A DNA stretch of 64,000 nt from Euphorbia lathyris (taxonomy: Eukaryota > Streptophyta > Magnoliopsida > Malpighiales > Euphorbiaceae), in contig NC_088912.1 in NCBI RefSeq assembly GCF_963576675.1, forward strand, positions 10,749,001 through 10,813,000. The letters run 5' to 3'. A model generated the notes under the pieces. That model ran no database searches. It was given only the letters and a program-made list of their open reading frames with translations, and was not told the DNA's origin. A program made the position numbers and the translations under genes. Positions 21,888 to 33,000 of this stretch are shown one piece after another (the stretch's first letter is position 1; every line of letters starts with the position of its first letter).

Positions 21888-22155
21888 ACCAAATTTGGTC
21901 GATAACGACATTAAAATAAAAAATTTCAAGAATTAAAGTTGTTTAGTATCATATTTACTATGAAACCATATTTTTTATTTTTCAAAATCATCATTTTTAG
22001 AGTTTTCTCTTCTAAACATTTACTTTCTCTCTCATAAAAAAACAACATATAAATGATCTCAAACCTAAAAAGTTTAAAAATTAAAGTTACTTAAAATATT
22101 TAACTATTGAAAATTTCATTTTGAGGTTGTTATAGATCAAATTTGGCAAAGAAAA
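21888..22155. mobile_element. MITE-like element with CTTTACCAAATTTGGTC ends
   Basis: The left end 'ctttaccaaatttggtcg' and right end 'gatcaaatttggcaaag' are inverted. The interior is the shared core 'ttcaagaattaaagttg...actttctctct' seen in other MITEs here. Ends and duplication are not cleanly resolved. Confidence 0.5.
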
Positions 22156-22470
22156 AAATGTAAAATTTTATAAACTACAGAATTGCGTTTGTAACAAAAA
22201 ATACCACAAATATCCATCTATAAATCCATATAACCACAGCATCTACTTATAATTAACACTTAAATTAATTAATGAACCAAGTTTGTCGTCAATTCAATTT
22301 CAGTTTCAAAAAGGTTATGAAATTGAATTTATATCATTAATTTTTTTAGGCAAAACCTCAAAATTTTTATTAAGGTTTTCTTCTGCGATCAGGATCAAGA
22401 GATGACTGAGATCTTCCGCATTACTAAAAACAAGGACCTAAAAATTAGAATGAGCGTTGATGACCGTAAA
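22156..22470. other. A/T-rich non-coding stretch
   Basis: I see no gene, terminal repeat or tandem repeat in these 315 bases. Confidence 0.4.
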
Positions 22471-23075
22471 ATTGAAAAATTCAAGACATCATAATAATGT
22501 AATCAACTTTAATTCTTTAACTTTTTATTTTTGAAGTCATTTAGAGCATCTCCAATAGAGGTGCTTAAAAGAGTGCCAAAACTTATTAAAATATAGTATT
22601 TTATTGTCTCTTTCATCCACATCATTTTTTGCAACTTTTATTTAAAAAATGCTCCAAAGAGGTTGCTTGAAAAGTTGCCACTATAATCCTACAAATTATT
22701 ATTTTATTATAAATAAAATGTTCCAGATTTATTATTTCTAGGAGAGTATATTAAAAAATTATTAAACAAGGTTGCCAAGAGGTTGCCAAAAATTGGCAAC
22801 TTTCCTTGGCACCCACAATCACTCCAATAGTGGGCACCTTTTAAAAGTTGTCAAACCTGATGCCACATCAGCTGGCACTCTTTTGAACACAATCTATTGG
22901 AGATGCTCTTAGGTGTTGTTGAGGGAAGAGAAAGTGAATGTTTTAGAGAGAGAAAACTCTAAAAATTATGATTTTGAAAAAAAAAATTCTTCCATAGTAA
23001 ATGTGGTACTAAACAACTTTAATTCTAGGAATTTTTCATTTTGAGGTCGTTAACAGTTATTTTTATAGTATGAAA
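22471..23075. mobile_element. Shared-core MITE copy interrupted by a Tourist MITE
   Basis: The core ('caactttaattctt', 'gagagagaaaac', 'cattttgaggtcgtta') is in reverse orientation relative to 17815-18060. It is cut at 'gaagtcatt' by the Tourist element and resumes as 'ttaggtgttgttgag'. Terminal repeats of this copy are not clear. Confidence 0.45.
22544..22908. mobile_element. 365-bp Tourist-like (PIF/Harbinger) MITE, TTA duplication
   Basis: It starts GAGCATCTCCAATAGA and ends TCTATTGGAGATGCTC, and is flanked by TTA at 22541-22543 and 22909-22911. Subterminal 'gaggtgcttaaaag' and 'gtgggcaccttttaaaag' are also inverted. It is nested in another repeat. Confidence 0.88.
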
Positions 23076-23424
23076 CTAAACGATTTTTTTTTTTTTTTTT
23101 TTTTTTGCAAAACGAAGACCTCCGTCTCTATTTGGAGACAAACTTTTTAGGTACTAAATTGATAAAAAAAAAAAGTGAAAGTAAAATGTTTTTTTAACTT
23201 TACCATTTTGTATTTCAAAAAATTATTACAACTAATTCAAAGTGAAAAAATAACTGATGTAACAATTACGTTAAAATAACATGATAGCTACGCGGTACTC
23301 ACGTTATATCATATGAGAACAAAATAAAAATATATTGCTTGACCGCCACGTGACAGTTTTATGCAGTTAAATCAAATAAATAAAAAATATTTTTTTTATT
23401 TGATGTTTTATATAAGAGTCGGTT
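23076..23424. other. Non-coding stretch left of the gag-protease LTR element
   Basis: It contains a run of about 24 T near 23083-23106 and the 5-bp TSD cggtt (23420-23424) of the LTR element that follows. Nothing else is recognised. Confidence 0.5.
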
Positions 23425-24311
23425 TGATGAGGACATCCGGTCCCTAAAGATTGAACCGGAGTTGAAGGATGGGACCCGTAGAAAGCTAACCGAGAGGGAG
23501 GAAGAAAAGGGCGAAGAACAGAGCACGTGGGGCGTGTCCATTGGGACGCGAAGCGTGAAGGACTCGAAGTCGGGGGAACAACCCAAGAGGTCATACACGC
23601 GGGGCGTGTATGGCGAGGCGCGGGGCGTGGAACCAGCCTCCGATGAGAGTTCAGATCAGGAGGTCAAGACGCGGGGCGTATGTCTCAAGACGCGGGGCGT
23701 AAGAGTGCCCAACACGAACCACCAAGTCCAGGGACACATCCACGCGGGGCGTACCTGGGTTGGGGGAATACTTCCTCCCCAAGTTCTTATTGTTAAGGAC
23801 AATATCTGCCACCTCTTTATTACTGTTTTTGTCACGTCCGTGACTAAATTTCTAAAATTTATATTTATATTTCAATTGTAATTTAATGATATTTGGATAA
23901 ATTGGAGACTCCTAAGTATTGATTATGATCTTTCTATTTCATGCCCGATGCCGATGGATGTCGTTTAGGGTCGGGTGTGACAGTTTTGCCACTCTACTAT
24001 TTACCTCTTTGCCATTGAACTTATTTACCCAAATATCTATCTTTATGCTTTTCCTAACTTACCCCTAGGGCTCCTTAGTTGTTGGTAACCCTAGGGGTGG
24101 CCTTTTAGTCCTTATCTTTTATTTGGAAGGAGTATATATTCTCCATCTTTTGTAATGTTGAACAACTTTTGATGAATATTATATTTTGAAGCCTCCATTG
24201 GAGCAAGGATTCATTCCTTTTGGGTTTATTCAACCTTCAAGTTAAGCTTGAGAAGTTTGTAATCTTTGTTGGTTTACGATTAAAACCTCCAGTCGATTTT
24301 AATCTACATCA
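23425..24311 (+). repeat. Left LTR of the gag-protease element, with an array of ACGCGGGGCGT motifs
   Basis: The LTR is about 729 bp once an inserted 153-bp micro-LTR and its duplication are removed. It holds seven copies or close variants of the 11-bp motif ACGCGGGGCGT, whose arms ACGC/GCGT are inverted: 23525, 23546, 23597, 23618, 23669, 23690 and 23742. An open frame (23462-23881) runs through it, but it is LTR sequence rather than a separate gene. Confidence 0.82.
23830..23982 (-). mobile_element. 153-bp micro-LTR (both ends of a 1.8-kb LTR family) with 5-bp TSD
   Basis: On the minus strand it starts TGTCACACCCGACCCTA and ends CACGGACGTGACA, like the 1777-bp solo LTR at 33537-35313. It keeps roughly the first 105 and last 45 bases and lacks the middle 1.6 kb. 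It is flanked by gtttt at 23825-23829 and 23983-23987, and the right LTR of the host element shows the empty site. Confidence 0.85.
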
Positions 24312-24313
24312 TT

Positions 24314-24325
24314 TGGTATCAGAGC
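24314..24325 (+). other. Primer binding site, initiator tRNA-Met type
   Basis: TGGTATCAGAGC begins two bases after the left LTR and is the standard plant LTR-retrotransposon primer site. Confidence 0.92.
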
Positions 24326-24362
24326 TGAGTCGTTTTCCTTGACCGGAGACTTCTTCTCGGAG

Positions 24363-26641
24363 ATGGTTCAACCACGTATCACCACCGAGCCATTGGAGCC
24401 AATGATCAAAGATTTGAAGCCTTAGAAGCAAATATGAAGGCAATGAATGACAAGATGATGGAGTTTGAAGAGAAGCAAGAAGCGGGTAGAAGAGAAATGC
24501 AACTTGCTATGGAGAGACTTGTTCTTGAGATTCGGAATACCCACACTCAACCCACCGGAGACCTTCACCGGAAAAATGAAGAGGCGATCCGGCCTCCACC
24601 GGATAGACACCCGACGCCACCTCCTTTGAGAAACCAAGCACCACAACGAGTGGACCCTCGGGTTCATGAGGTAAGGCATCCTAACACCATGATCATTAAA
24701 AATGCCGATAGTGATAGTGACGGCGACCTATTTGATGATTTTGACTTGAATAGGATTGCTAGAAACATGGGTATTAAGCATGATGTCGGTATTGGGAATG
24801 TTAGGCATGTGAATGATATGAATATGCATGATGTTGTTGGTCCCGTGCATGTGCGTGCCGGGAATTTGGATTTTTTGAATGATGATGATGTAGGTGGTCA
24901 TGGAAGGGGAAATTATGGAATGAATGATCCGTATGGGGGTCATGCTATTGATAGGGGCGGATATAGAGACGGAATGAATGGGAGAGTGGAGTATGGAGGA
25001 CACTATGATAGGGATGATGCTTTCAAACTCAAGGTTGATCTACCTTCGTTTGGAGGGGAACTTGACATTGAGGGGTTCCTTGATTGGTTGCTTGAGGTGG
25101 AGAGGTTCTTCGACTATGCGGGGATACCGGAAGATAGGAGGGTTCGGTTAGTGGCGTATAGGTTGAAAGGGGGAGCCTCGGTATGGTGGGATAATGTGAA
25201 GGAAGAGCGGAGAAGAGGAGGAAGGGAACCGATTAGGTCTTGAAGGAGGATGAAATCGATGATGAGAGAGCGGTTTTTACCACCCGACTACGAGCAGTAT
25301 ATCTACAGCTCCTACCGGAATTGCTCACAAGGACCGAGGAGCGTGCACGAGTATACTTCAGAGTTCTTAAGGCTTTCGGCAAGGGCTAACTTGTCGGAAA
25401 CCGAAAGCCAAAAGACTTCAAGGTATCTAGAGGGGCTACGGTATAATATTCAAGATAGAATTGGGACACAAATGGTAATCCGGATTCAAGATGCAAGGAA
25501 CCTAACTTTGAAGGCCGAGTCTCAACTGAATGTTAGGGCACGTGACGGATACCGGAGGCCGAGGATTGAGGAAGTTTGTGAAGAGGTGGAAGAGTCCAAA
25601 GAGGTGGGCAAGGATAAGAATGGTGCTAGTTCAAGTGGAACCAAGATCTTGAGTGGGGGAAAATCACCTAACGGAGATGTGCGACCCTTTAGGACAGCCG
25701 CCCTTCCTAAGGGCAACAACCCGTACACAAAACCGGCTCCATTTAAGTGTTTCCGATGCAACGAACTGGGCCATCATTCGAATGAGTGTCCAAGGAGGAG
25801 GAGCGCTAATATGGTTGAGCGATGTGATGATGGTGATTATGGAGGTAATGATGAGTTGTATTGTGAGCCCATTGATAGTGGATCATCCGGGGATGAGCGG
25901 AAGGTCCATGTAGTGAAGAGGGTACTGATGTCGGTTGAACAAGAGCATGATCCGAGGCACCAATTGTTTAGGACTAGAGGTCTAATCCACGGGTTGAAAT
26001 GTGAATTGATTATTGATGGTGGAAGCCAAGAGAACATCCTTAGCAAAGCCGCTTTGAGCAAATTTGGCTTAGTGCCCGAGCCACACCCGAAGCCATACCG
26101 AGTGGGCTGGATCAAAGAGGGGGAGAAGCTTAATGTCACCCACCGGTGCAAGGTTCCTATCTCTATTGGGGCCTACCAAGATGAGGTTATGTGTGATGTG
26201 GCTGATATGGATGTGTATCACTTGCTTCTTGGGAGGCCTTGGCAATTCGACCGTGACGCCTCACATGCCGGACGGGACAACACGTACACCGTCTTCAAAG
26301 ATGGGGTCAAGTATATTCTCATACCGTTGACGGGTCCTACAAAGGGAGAAAAGAAAGCGGCATTGATTGCGTATCATAGCCGGGAACCGACGTCGCTAGG
26401 AGATACCCGCGTTGAGCAGCCCGTCGGATTGTTAGGTGTGGGTGAGCCGACCCAAGAGACGAGCATTGCTAGTGGGGAGAGCGGAGCATCAACCTTGGGG
26501 GTGAGTCATCCTTGTACTATCATTGAGTTGGGGTCCAACTCCTCTAAAGAAGGAGAGTATGATGAGGACATCCGGTCCCTAAAGTTTGAACCGGAGTTGA
26601 AGGATGGGACCCGTAGAAAGCTAACCGAGAGGGAGGAATAA
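24363..26641 (+). pseudogene. gag-protease gene of the non-autonomous gypsy element (one frameshift, one internal stop)
   Basis: The likely start (ATG 24363) is cut off by a 1-bp frameshift before 24434. From there an open frame runs to a TGA at 25241, where the context (EPIRS, then RRMKSMMRERFLPP) suggests an original Trp codon. It then continues in the same frame to 26641. A coiled-coil-like N-terminus precedes the Gag capsid domain (FLDWLLEVERFF near 25080, through about 25530). A CCHC zinc knuckle, CFRCNELGHHSNEC, begins at 25748. A protease with LIIDGGSQENI (catalytic Asp codon 26015) and LLGRPWQFD completes it. The style is chromovirus-like. The stop codon at 26639 lies 80 bp inside the right LTR, so the last 26 residues are LTR-encoded. 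Confidence 0.82.
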
Positions 26642-27331
26642 AAGGGCGAAGAACAGAGCACGTGGGGCGTGTCCATTGGGACGCGAAGCGTGAAGGACTC
26701 GAAGTCGGGGGAACAACCCAAGAGGTCATACACGCGGGGCGTGTATGGCGAGGCGCGAGGCGTGGAACCAGCCTCCGATGAGAGTTCAGATCAGGAGGTC
26801 AAGTACGCGGGGCGTATGTCTCAAGACGCGGGGCGTATGCCTCAAGACGCGGGGCATAAGAGTGCCCAACAGGAACCACCAAGTCCAGGGACACATCCAC
26901 GCGGGGCGTGAGGGAGGCCACGCGGGGCGTACCTGGGTTGGGGGAATACTTCCTTCCCAAGTTCTTATTGTTAAGGACAATATCTGCCACCTCTTTATTA
27001 CTGTTTTGCCACTCTACTATTTACCTCTTTGCCATTGAACTTATTTACCCAAATATCTATCTTTATGCTTTTCCTAACTTACGCCTAGGGCTCCTTAGTT
27101 GTTGGTAACCCTAGGGGTGGCCTTTTAGTCCTGATCTTTTATTTGGAAGGAGTATATATTCTCCATCTTTTGTAATGTTGAACAACTTTTGATGAATATT
27201 ATATTTTGAAGCCTCCATTGGAGCAAGGATTCATTCCTTTTGGGTTTATTCAACCTTCAAGTTAAGCTTGAGAAGTTTGTAAGCTTTGTTGGTTTACGAT
27301 TAAAACCTCCAGTCGATTTTAATCTACATCA
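26560..27331 (+). repeat. Right LTR of the gag-protease element
   Basis: It is 772 bp and carries nine ACGCGGGGCGT motifs or variants, two more than the left copy, which explains most of the length difference. It lacks the micro-LTR. The gag-protease frame ends within its first 82 bp. Confidence 0.85.
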
Positions 27332-27336
27332 CGGTT

Positions 27337-27585
27337 ATTTTCAATGTGATTGTTACATCAAATTTCAAGGACTATTAATGTAATTTACCCTAATAAATCC
27401 ACAACTCTGGGTTGTTCGCAATAACTATTAAAACCACCAATATTTGGTCATTTCATTCACTAGAATTGTACTAACGGTCCCCAAACTTTGAAGAGCATAA
27501 CAGAATAGTACAAAAAAAATTAATTACTATTTTATAATATTTTTTTATGAGGGTGAAATTAAGACAAAGTGCAATGGATTAATAA
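27337..27585. other. Non-coding stretch
   Basis: Contains 'aatgtaatttaccctaataaa', the right-end motif of the GGGTAAATTACA MITE family, but no matching left end. Nothing coding. Confidence 0.4.
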
Positions 27586-27610
27586 GACAAGGTGGTGTAT
27601 ACAAATTGTT

Positions 27611-28203
27611 AGGTCTACCCAGAAGAAAGACGTCCACCTCCTTGGTTGGAGTAGACCGAGAGAAGGGGTTTCTAAACTAAATACGGATGGCTCCTGCCTG
27701 ATTGATGGGAAGATTGCTGGTGGTGGTGTTCTCAGAGATGCTGGGGGCGCCTGGCTTTCTGGGTTCACCCAGAATCTATGTTTGGGCTCTTCCTTTTCAG
27801 CTGAGCTTTGGGGCATTCTCTCGGATTTAAAACTGGCCAAGAGTTTGGGTTTGAAAAGGTTATCTGTGGAGTCGGACAACCTGGAGGCCATTAAAATGAT
27901 TTCTGATAATCATGTTATTTGTCTTAATAGCCGTAACCTTATTAAAGCCATTAAAAGGCTCTGCTCTTCCTTCGAGTTCATAAACTTCAGCCATATTTTC
28001 AGAGAGCAAAACCGTGTTGATGATCGATTGGCGGCTGCCGGCCATGAGGGGATATTGGGCGTCACTACCCTTTCTGATCCTCCTATTTTTCTCTCCTCTT
28101 TTCTTTTAGATGACAGGATTGGGGTTAGCTTTCCCAGGCTAATCCCAGGCTAGGCTTTTCTTTTTGTTTGTTTCTTTTCCCTTGTCTACCAAAAAAAAAA
28201 AAA
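27611..28203 (+). pseudogene. 5'-truncated L1 LINE: C-terminal RNase H domain plus 3' UTR and poly-A
   Basis: The open frame to 28153 is the RNase H domain found at the end of plant L1 ORF2. It shows KLNTDGS, a GGGVLRDAGGAW strand, AELWGILSDL, VESDNLEAIKM and REQNRVDDRLA, which keep the four acidic catalytic positions. A short 3' UTR ends in about 14 A (28188-28202). Similar sequences flank it: taataagacaaggtggtgtata on the left (27581-27602) and a close match after the poly-A. That is consistent with target-primed insertion. The upstream part of the frame before about 27611 is target-site sequence, so this is a dead-on-arrival fragment despite the open frame. Confidence 0.78.
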
Positions 28204-28209
28204 TAATAA

Positions 28210-28690
28210 GACAGTGTGGTGTATAAATTATTCGAGTTTGGTTCGGGCAAAACTCGGTCAAAACTTATCCGGATAGGGTTCGATTTGAGTTCAGAATCAG
28301 TTTGAGTATTAACAAACCTGAGCATGAACTTCTTTAGATTTGACCCAGAAGCTCGTGAACAAGCTCGAACAATTTTTTAATTACTATATATTTCATGAAT
28401 TTTTAATTTTAAAATTACATCATTTAAATTTGTTGTAAATTATATGTAAAATTTATTTAATAAAGTTTAAATTTGAGGTTTTCTTTGTTAGGATGCTTGA
28501 ATTAAATAACAAAATGTTAAAACAAGTAAATTTTAGTAATTCGAATCGAGTTGTTCACAAGCTTTTCTTGAACCGAACCTAAATTTTTAAGCTCGATGAG
28601 CTTTGAGTTTGAGTTAAGCCTAGCCTTGTCGATTCTCAAGCCAAGTCTATCAAGGTTCGGCTTGGTTCGACTCATTAACACCTCTATCTA
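28210..28690. repeat. Plant repeat with GAGCTCG/TTCGAGC motifs, probably hAT-derived
   Basis: Repeated 'gttcgggc', 'aagctcg(a/t)', 'ggttcggcttggttcgac' and a terminal 'cattaacacctcta' are characteristic of a widespread plant MITE-like repeat. Ends were not resolved. Confidence 0.4.
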
Positions 28691-29150
28691 CGACAAAGCA
28701 ATTGGTTGGATTTTAGCATTGGGGGGTGGTCAATGCAACAAATCAAAATTTAAGGAATTTATTGATAAAAATTAATCTTTTGTGACAATTCTATAATATA
28801 TTCCATGTTTTAGGGATGGTGGATGAGATTAACCTTACTTATTTTAGGTGGTACATTTTTTATAATTAAGTTTCTTTATGTATGTATTATCAAATTTAAG
28901 GAATTTTGTTATATGTCGTTTTTACTAAAATCAAGTTTAATTAATGTAACATTTAATTTTTATTTATCAAATCAAAATAGTACAAGTTTCATGTCACATT
29001 CAAGCCAACTCCATAGCCATCCTTATCAATGTGGCAATTTTCTTAATTAATTGTTGACATTCTAAAATAAAATGAAAAAATGAGTTTGTTCATTGGTTAG
29101 ATTTTCATTAATAAGAAAATATTAAATTAGAGTATTAAAAATAATTAATA
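28691..29150. other. A/T-rich non-coding DNA
   Basis: No gene or repeat structure recognised. Confidence 0.4.
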
Positions 29151-29154
29151 TAAT

Positions 29155-29700
29155 GGTAAATTGCTCTCCGAGGCGGGGGAAAGAGGTTTTCTAGCTCAAG
29201 CTATCCCCTCGCACTGTATGAGTATTTTTATGCTTCATGTTTTTGTTTATAATGACTTACAGAAAATGATGAATTCATTCTGGTGGGGCTTGAAAGGAGA
29301 AAAATGGTGGATCCATTGGGCTTCTTGGGATCGTTTGTGCTTAAGGAAGGATGTGGTGGGTTAGCTTTCCGACATTTGAAATCCTTCAATCATGCGCTAC
29401 TTGGTAAACGGGCATGGAATCTAGTTTCTGATAAAAAAAAAATGCTCTTGCGCGTAGAATCATCAAAGCTAAATATTACCATGGGGGATATTTTTTATAG
29501 CTAAGTTGGGTCACAACTCGAGCCTAGTTTAGAGGAGCATACTTGAATCTAGAATCGTACTTGATAAAGGGCGTAAATGGAGAGCAGGTTTGGAAATATT
29601 ATAAATGTATATAGTCCTTGGATTGGCCTCAACAATGGTTTTAAGCCTGTCACACCTATAAAAGCATGATGGGAGGAGTTCACAGCTAAGTAGCGGTTTC
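29155..29700 (+). pseudogene. L1 LINE ORF2 fragment (region after reverse transcriptase)
   Basis: Translations across several frames give LAQAIPSHCMS, KMMNSFWWGLKGEKWWIHW, LRKDVVGGLAFRHL and HALLGKRAWNL. These are the conserved block between the reverse transcriptase and zinc-binding domain of plant L1 ORF2. It has frameshifts and stops. No poly-A or duplication was found. Confidence 0.75.
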
Positions 29701-30031
29701 ATTGATTAAATAAAATGTGAGAATTTGTTTTTTTTTTTATAATGGTTTGTCATTTAATATATTGCTGTAACATAACTCTTATAACTCTTTACGATAAAAT
29801 TGAGAACGCTGCATAAACCATTAAACTTTCAATTATTAGTTTAACAGTCGTTAAACTAATTCCAAACCAATAATAAATGTTCTCTATACATGTTATCTAG
29901 TTAATTAAGACTGAACATTAGAATGAGAGGGTGATTAGAGCCTAACTAGGTTGTATAAAGAACTTAAACATTTATTATAGGAACTTCTTAATAAGTCGGG
30001 CAACCTTACTTCATTGTAGATCTGAATCACA
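29701..30031. other. Non-coding leader upstream of the copia gag
   Basis: It may include the copia 5' leader ('gtcgggcaaccttacttcattgtagatctgaatc'-type text just before the ATG at 30032). No LTR was recognised by comparison with the 3' side. Confidence 0.35.
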
Positions 30032-33000
30032 ATGACTTCAGCTACCAAATTAATAGTGGCTGAACTATGCAAAGGCCTCAAACTTAATGGAGACAACTAT
30101 GATGCATGGAGCGTCAAAATTGAGTACCTGCTTGAGGACAATGATGTTCCCAGTACCTTAACGATGGTTATGGACGAACCTGAGGAAGGAACTACTGCTC
30201 GGCATCGAAGGGATAAGGAGTTTATATGGCTTGCAAGAAGGAAAACACTCAAGCTAAACTCATCTTGCTTAATACGATGGATGATGATCTCTCAAAAGAG
30301 TATCGAGCTAAAGAGACAGCAAAGGATCTATGGAATTCTTTGAAGGACAAGTTTGGAGGCACGTCTCTAACTAAACTTCAGTCTCTTACTATAAAGTTTG
30401 ATACATAAAAAAAGAAAGTTGATCACACCATGAGGACACATTTGAGAGAAATGTCCAACATGATCAGTTTCCTCGATGTATGAGGTCATAAGTTGACTAA
30501 TGAGCAGAAAGTTCAAACTGTTATTCACTCATTGTCAAATAGTTGGGAGCATATAAAGTTGCACCTGGCCCATTCCAAATTAGTTACAACCTTTGAGGAT
30601 GTTACTCACCATCTGGAGGTGGAAGAGGACCAATTAGTCACCATAAGAGTTAGTTTTGAGGCTAATTATGTAGGTTCTCATCCCATTGGGAATGTCCCCA
30701 AAGCTCAAGGAAAGACTCACAATCGTTTCTATAGCAAGGGCAAAGAGCAAACAAATGAACCCAAAGAAAAAGGGAAGAACAAAAAGAACAAGCACAAAGT
30801 TAACATCTCACGTGTGAAATGTTACAATTTTCAGCAACAATGGCACTATGCGTCTGAATGCAAAGTCCCTAAGGTACACGTTTCTAAAATGGTTCTTAGT
30901 CAAGTTTATGTATCTTCTACTATTCTTTTGACTGAATTAGATCCTTTATGGATAATTGATTCAGGTGCAATGGACCACGTAATGAAGGATGGTGAAGCCT
31001 TCGTAGATTTCCAGTGCTTGCTAGAGGGATCAAAGTGGCTATATGTAGGAAACAACTCAAAGGTTAGACTTTCTTGCTATATGATGTTCTTTGCCCCTAA
31101 GATTCGTTGAAATCTCATTTCTGTTTCACAATTGATGAACATAGATTTCAATTTGTTTTTTTAATGATAATAGCTTGAAGTTGTGTTTGCTAGATACCTA
31201 TTATGGATCTAGTTATTTTACGAATGGTTTGATTGCCATGGATATTGAGTTAAGTACTTATAATAAATCCATTTTCCTTAATATTGTTTCTTCTTCTTCT
31301 ATTAATAAATATGCATTATTATGGAATGCTCGTTGGAATTACATAGGCCAAGGTCGTATGAATCGATTAGCTAAAGAAGGCCCCTTAGGTAGTTTGAACC
31401 GCGTCGAATTACCACCATGTGAGACTTGCCGAAAAGGAAAATTTTTAAGAAAACCGTTCGGAAAGACTACTAGAGCCGACTACCCTTTACAATTAATCCA
31501 TTCAAATTCTTATGGTCCAATGAATGTGATGGATAGGCATGAGGCCTATTATTTCATCACCTTTGTTGACGACTATACTAGATATGGTCACGCCTATCTC
31601 ATGTCTCACAAATCTGAGGCATTAAGTTGTTTCAAAAAGTTCATGAACTTAGCCGAGAATCAGTTAGATAGAAAAGTAAAAGCTTTGAGAACTGACCGAG
31701 GTCGGAAATATCTTTCAGATGAATTCAATACTTTATGTGATGAAAAAGGAATTGAACATCGTTGACAATACGATACACTCTGCAACAAAATAGTGTCACT
31801 GAGAGGAGGAATAAAACTCTTCTCGATATGGTTAGGTCGATGATGGTTGAGGCCAACTTACCCATTTCATTTTGGGGAGATGCATTGCTCACGGCAACCT
31901 ACGTCCTTAACCGAGTGCCTTCCAAATCTATCACTTCCACTCCATATGAAATATGGACCAGTCGCAAGCCCGTTTTAAACTATTTAAATCCTTGGGACTG
32001 CACCGCTCTCGCCCATGACACCTCGAGTAAATTTAGGAAACTAGGCCCATGGGGTAAGAAATGTATCTTTATAAGATACCCAAAACTGTCAAAGGGATAT
32101 GTTCTAGTGGGAGAAAACAAAGATGGAAGAGTTACAGAATTTGAATCATGAGATGTCGTCTTTTTGGAAAGCGAGTTTCTAAAATCAGGTGATGTCGACC
32201 AACATAGCACTCTCTATAAGGAATTGGAGCCTAACAGACCTCTCAATTTGAGTGGGAGAATTTCTGAGGAACCTGATAATATTCAAATCACTCAGAGATT
32301 CGAGGAACAAGATCATGTCAATGTATCTCAAAACGTTACGAATACTCTAGATTCGGATGAAAGTGGGAGTGTTATTCCCCATTATTATGAAAATATAGAA
32401 CTTGGTCCCAGTGGGAGCATACCCAATTATGATGAATACATGAAATTCGTCTACCAGGATTTGGAACCGCGTCACACTAAAAGACAAAAAGTTGATTGCC
32501 AATGATTCAGTGTCAAAGGCTGAGCTCTTTTAGAAACTCATGGTGAGGATGCGGAACCGAAGAATATTCAACAGACTCTCTCTTGTCCCAAAAAGGACAA
32601 ATGGATTAAAGCAATGGAAGAAGAAATGACTTCCATGAAAGTCAACCATGTTTGACAATTAGTTGACTTACCCAAGGGTAGAAGGACAATTGGGAACAAA
32701 CGGGTTCTCAATTTTAAGCGAAAGGCTGATGGCAATATCAAATGATACAAGGCTCGCTTAGTTGGTAAGTACTATACACAACAAGAAGGAATAGACTTTG
32801 AGCAAACATTCTCTCATATTGTAAGATTTACTTCCATAAGGCTCATATTTGCAATTGTGGTTGGGTTGGACCTAGAGCTACATCAAATGGATGTCAAGCC
32901 TGCATTTCTCAATGGAGAATTGGAAGAAGAAATTTACATGCAACAACATATAGGTTTCGTTCGAGAAGTTTGTGAAAAAAAGGTTTGCAAATTGATCAAA

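Larger units (their letters stand above)
23425..27331 (+). mobile_element. Non-autonomous Ty3/gypsy LTR element carrying only gag and protease
   Basis: LTRs run 23425-24311 and 26560-27331, both starting TGATGAGG and ending CTACATCA. The flanks carry cggtt on both sides (23420-23424 and 27332-27336). The primer site TGGTATCAGAGC (24314-24325) matches initiator tRNA-Met, and a polypurine tract (aaagaaggagag) lies just before the right LTR. The 2248-bp interior encodes Gag and protease only; reverse transcriptase, RNase H and integrase are absent. The layout resembles TR-GAG elements, which depend on an autonomous partner. The LTRs differ at roughly ten sites plus indels by eye, so the insertion is not very recent. 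Confidence 0.85.

Noticed and set aside
23462..23881. 139-residue plus-strand open frame as a gene
   Set aside because: It is LTR sequence, repeated at 26560-27331, and it runs into an inserted micro-LTR.
27569..28153. Stand-alone RNase H gene
   Set aside because: The domain is the C-terminus of L1 ORF2 followed by poly-A and flanked by a TSD; the first residues come from target-site sequence.
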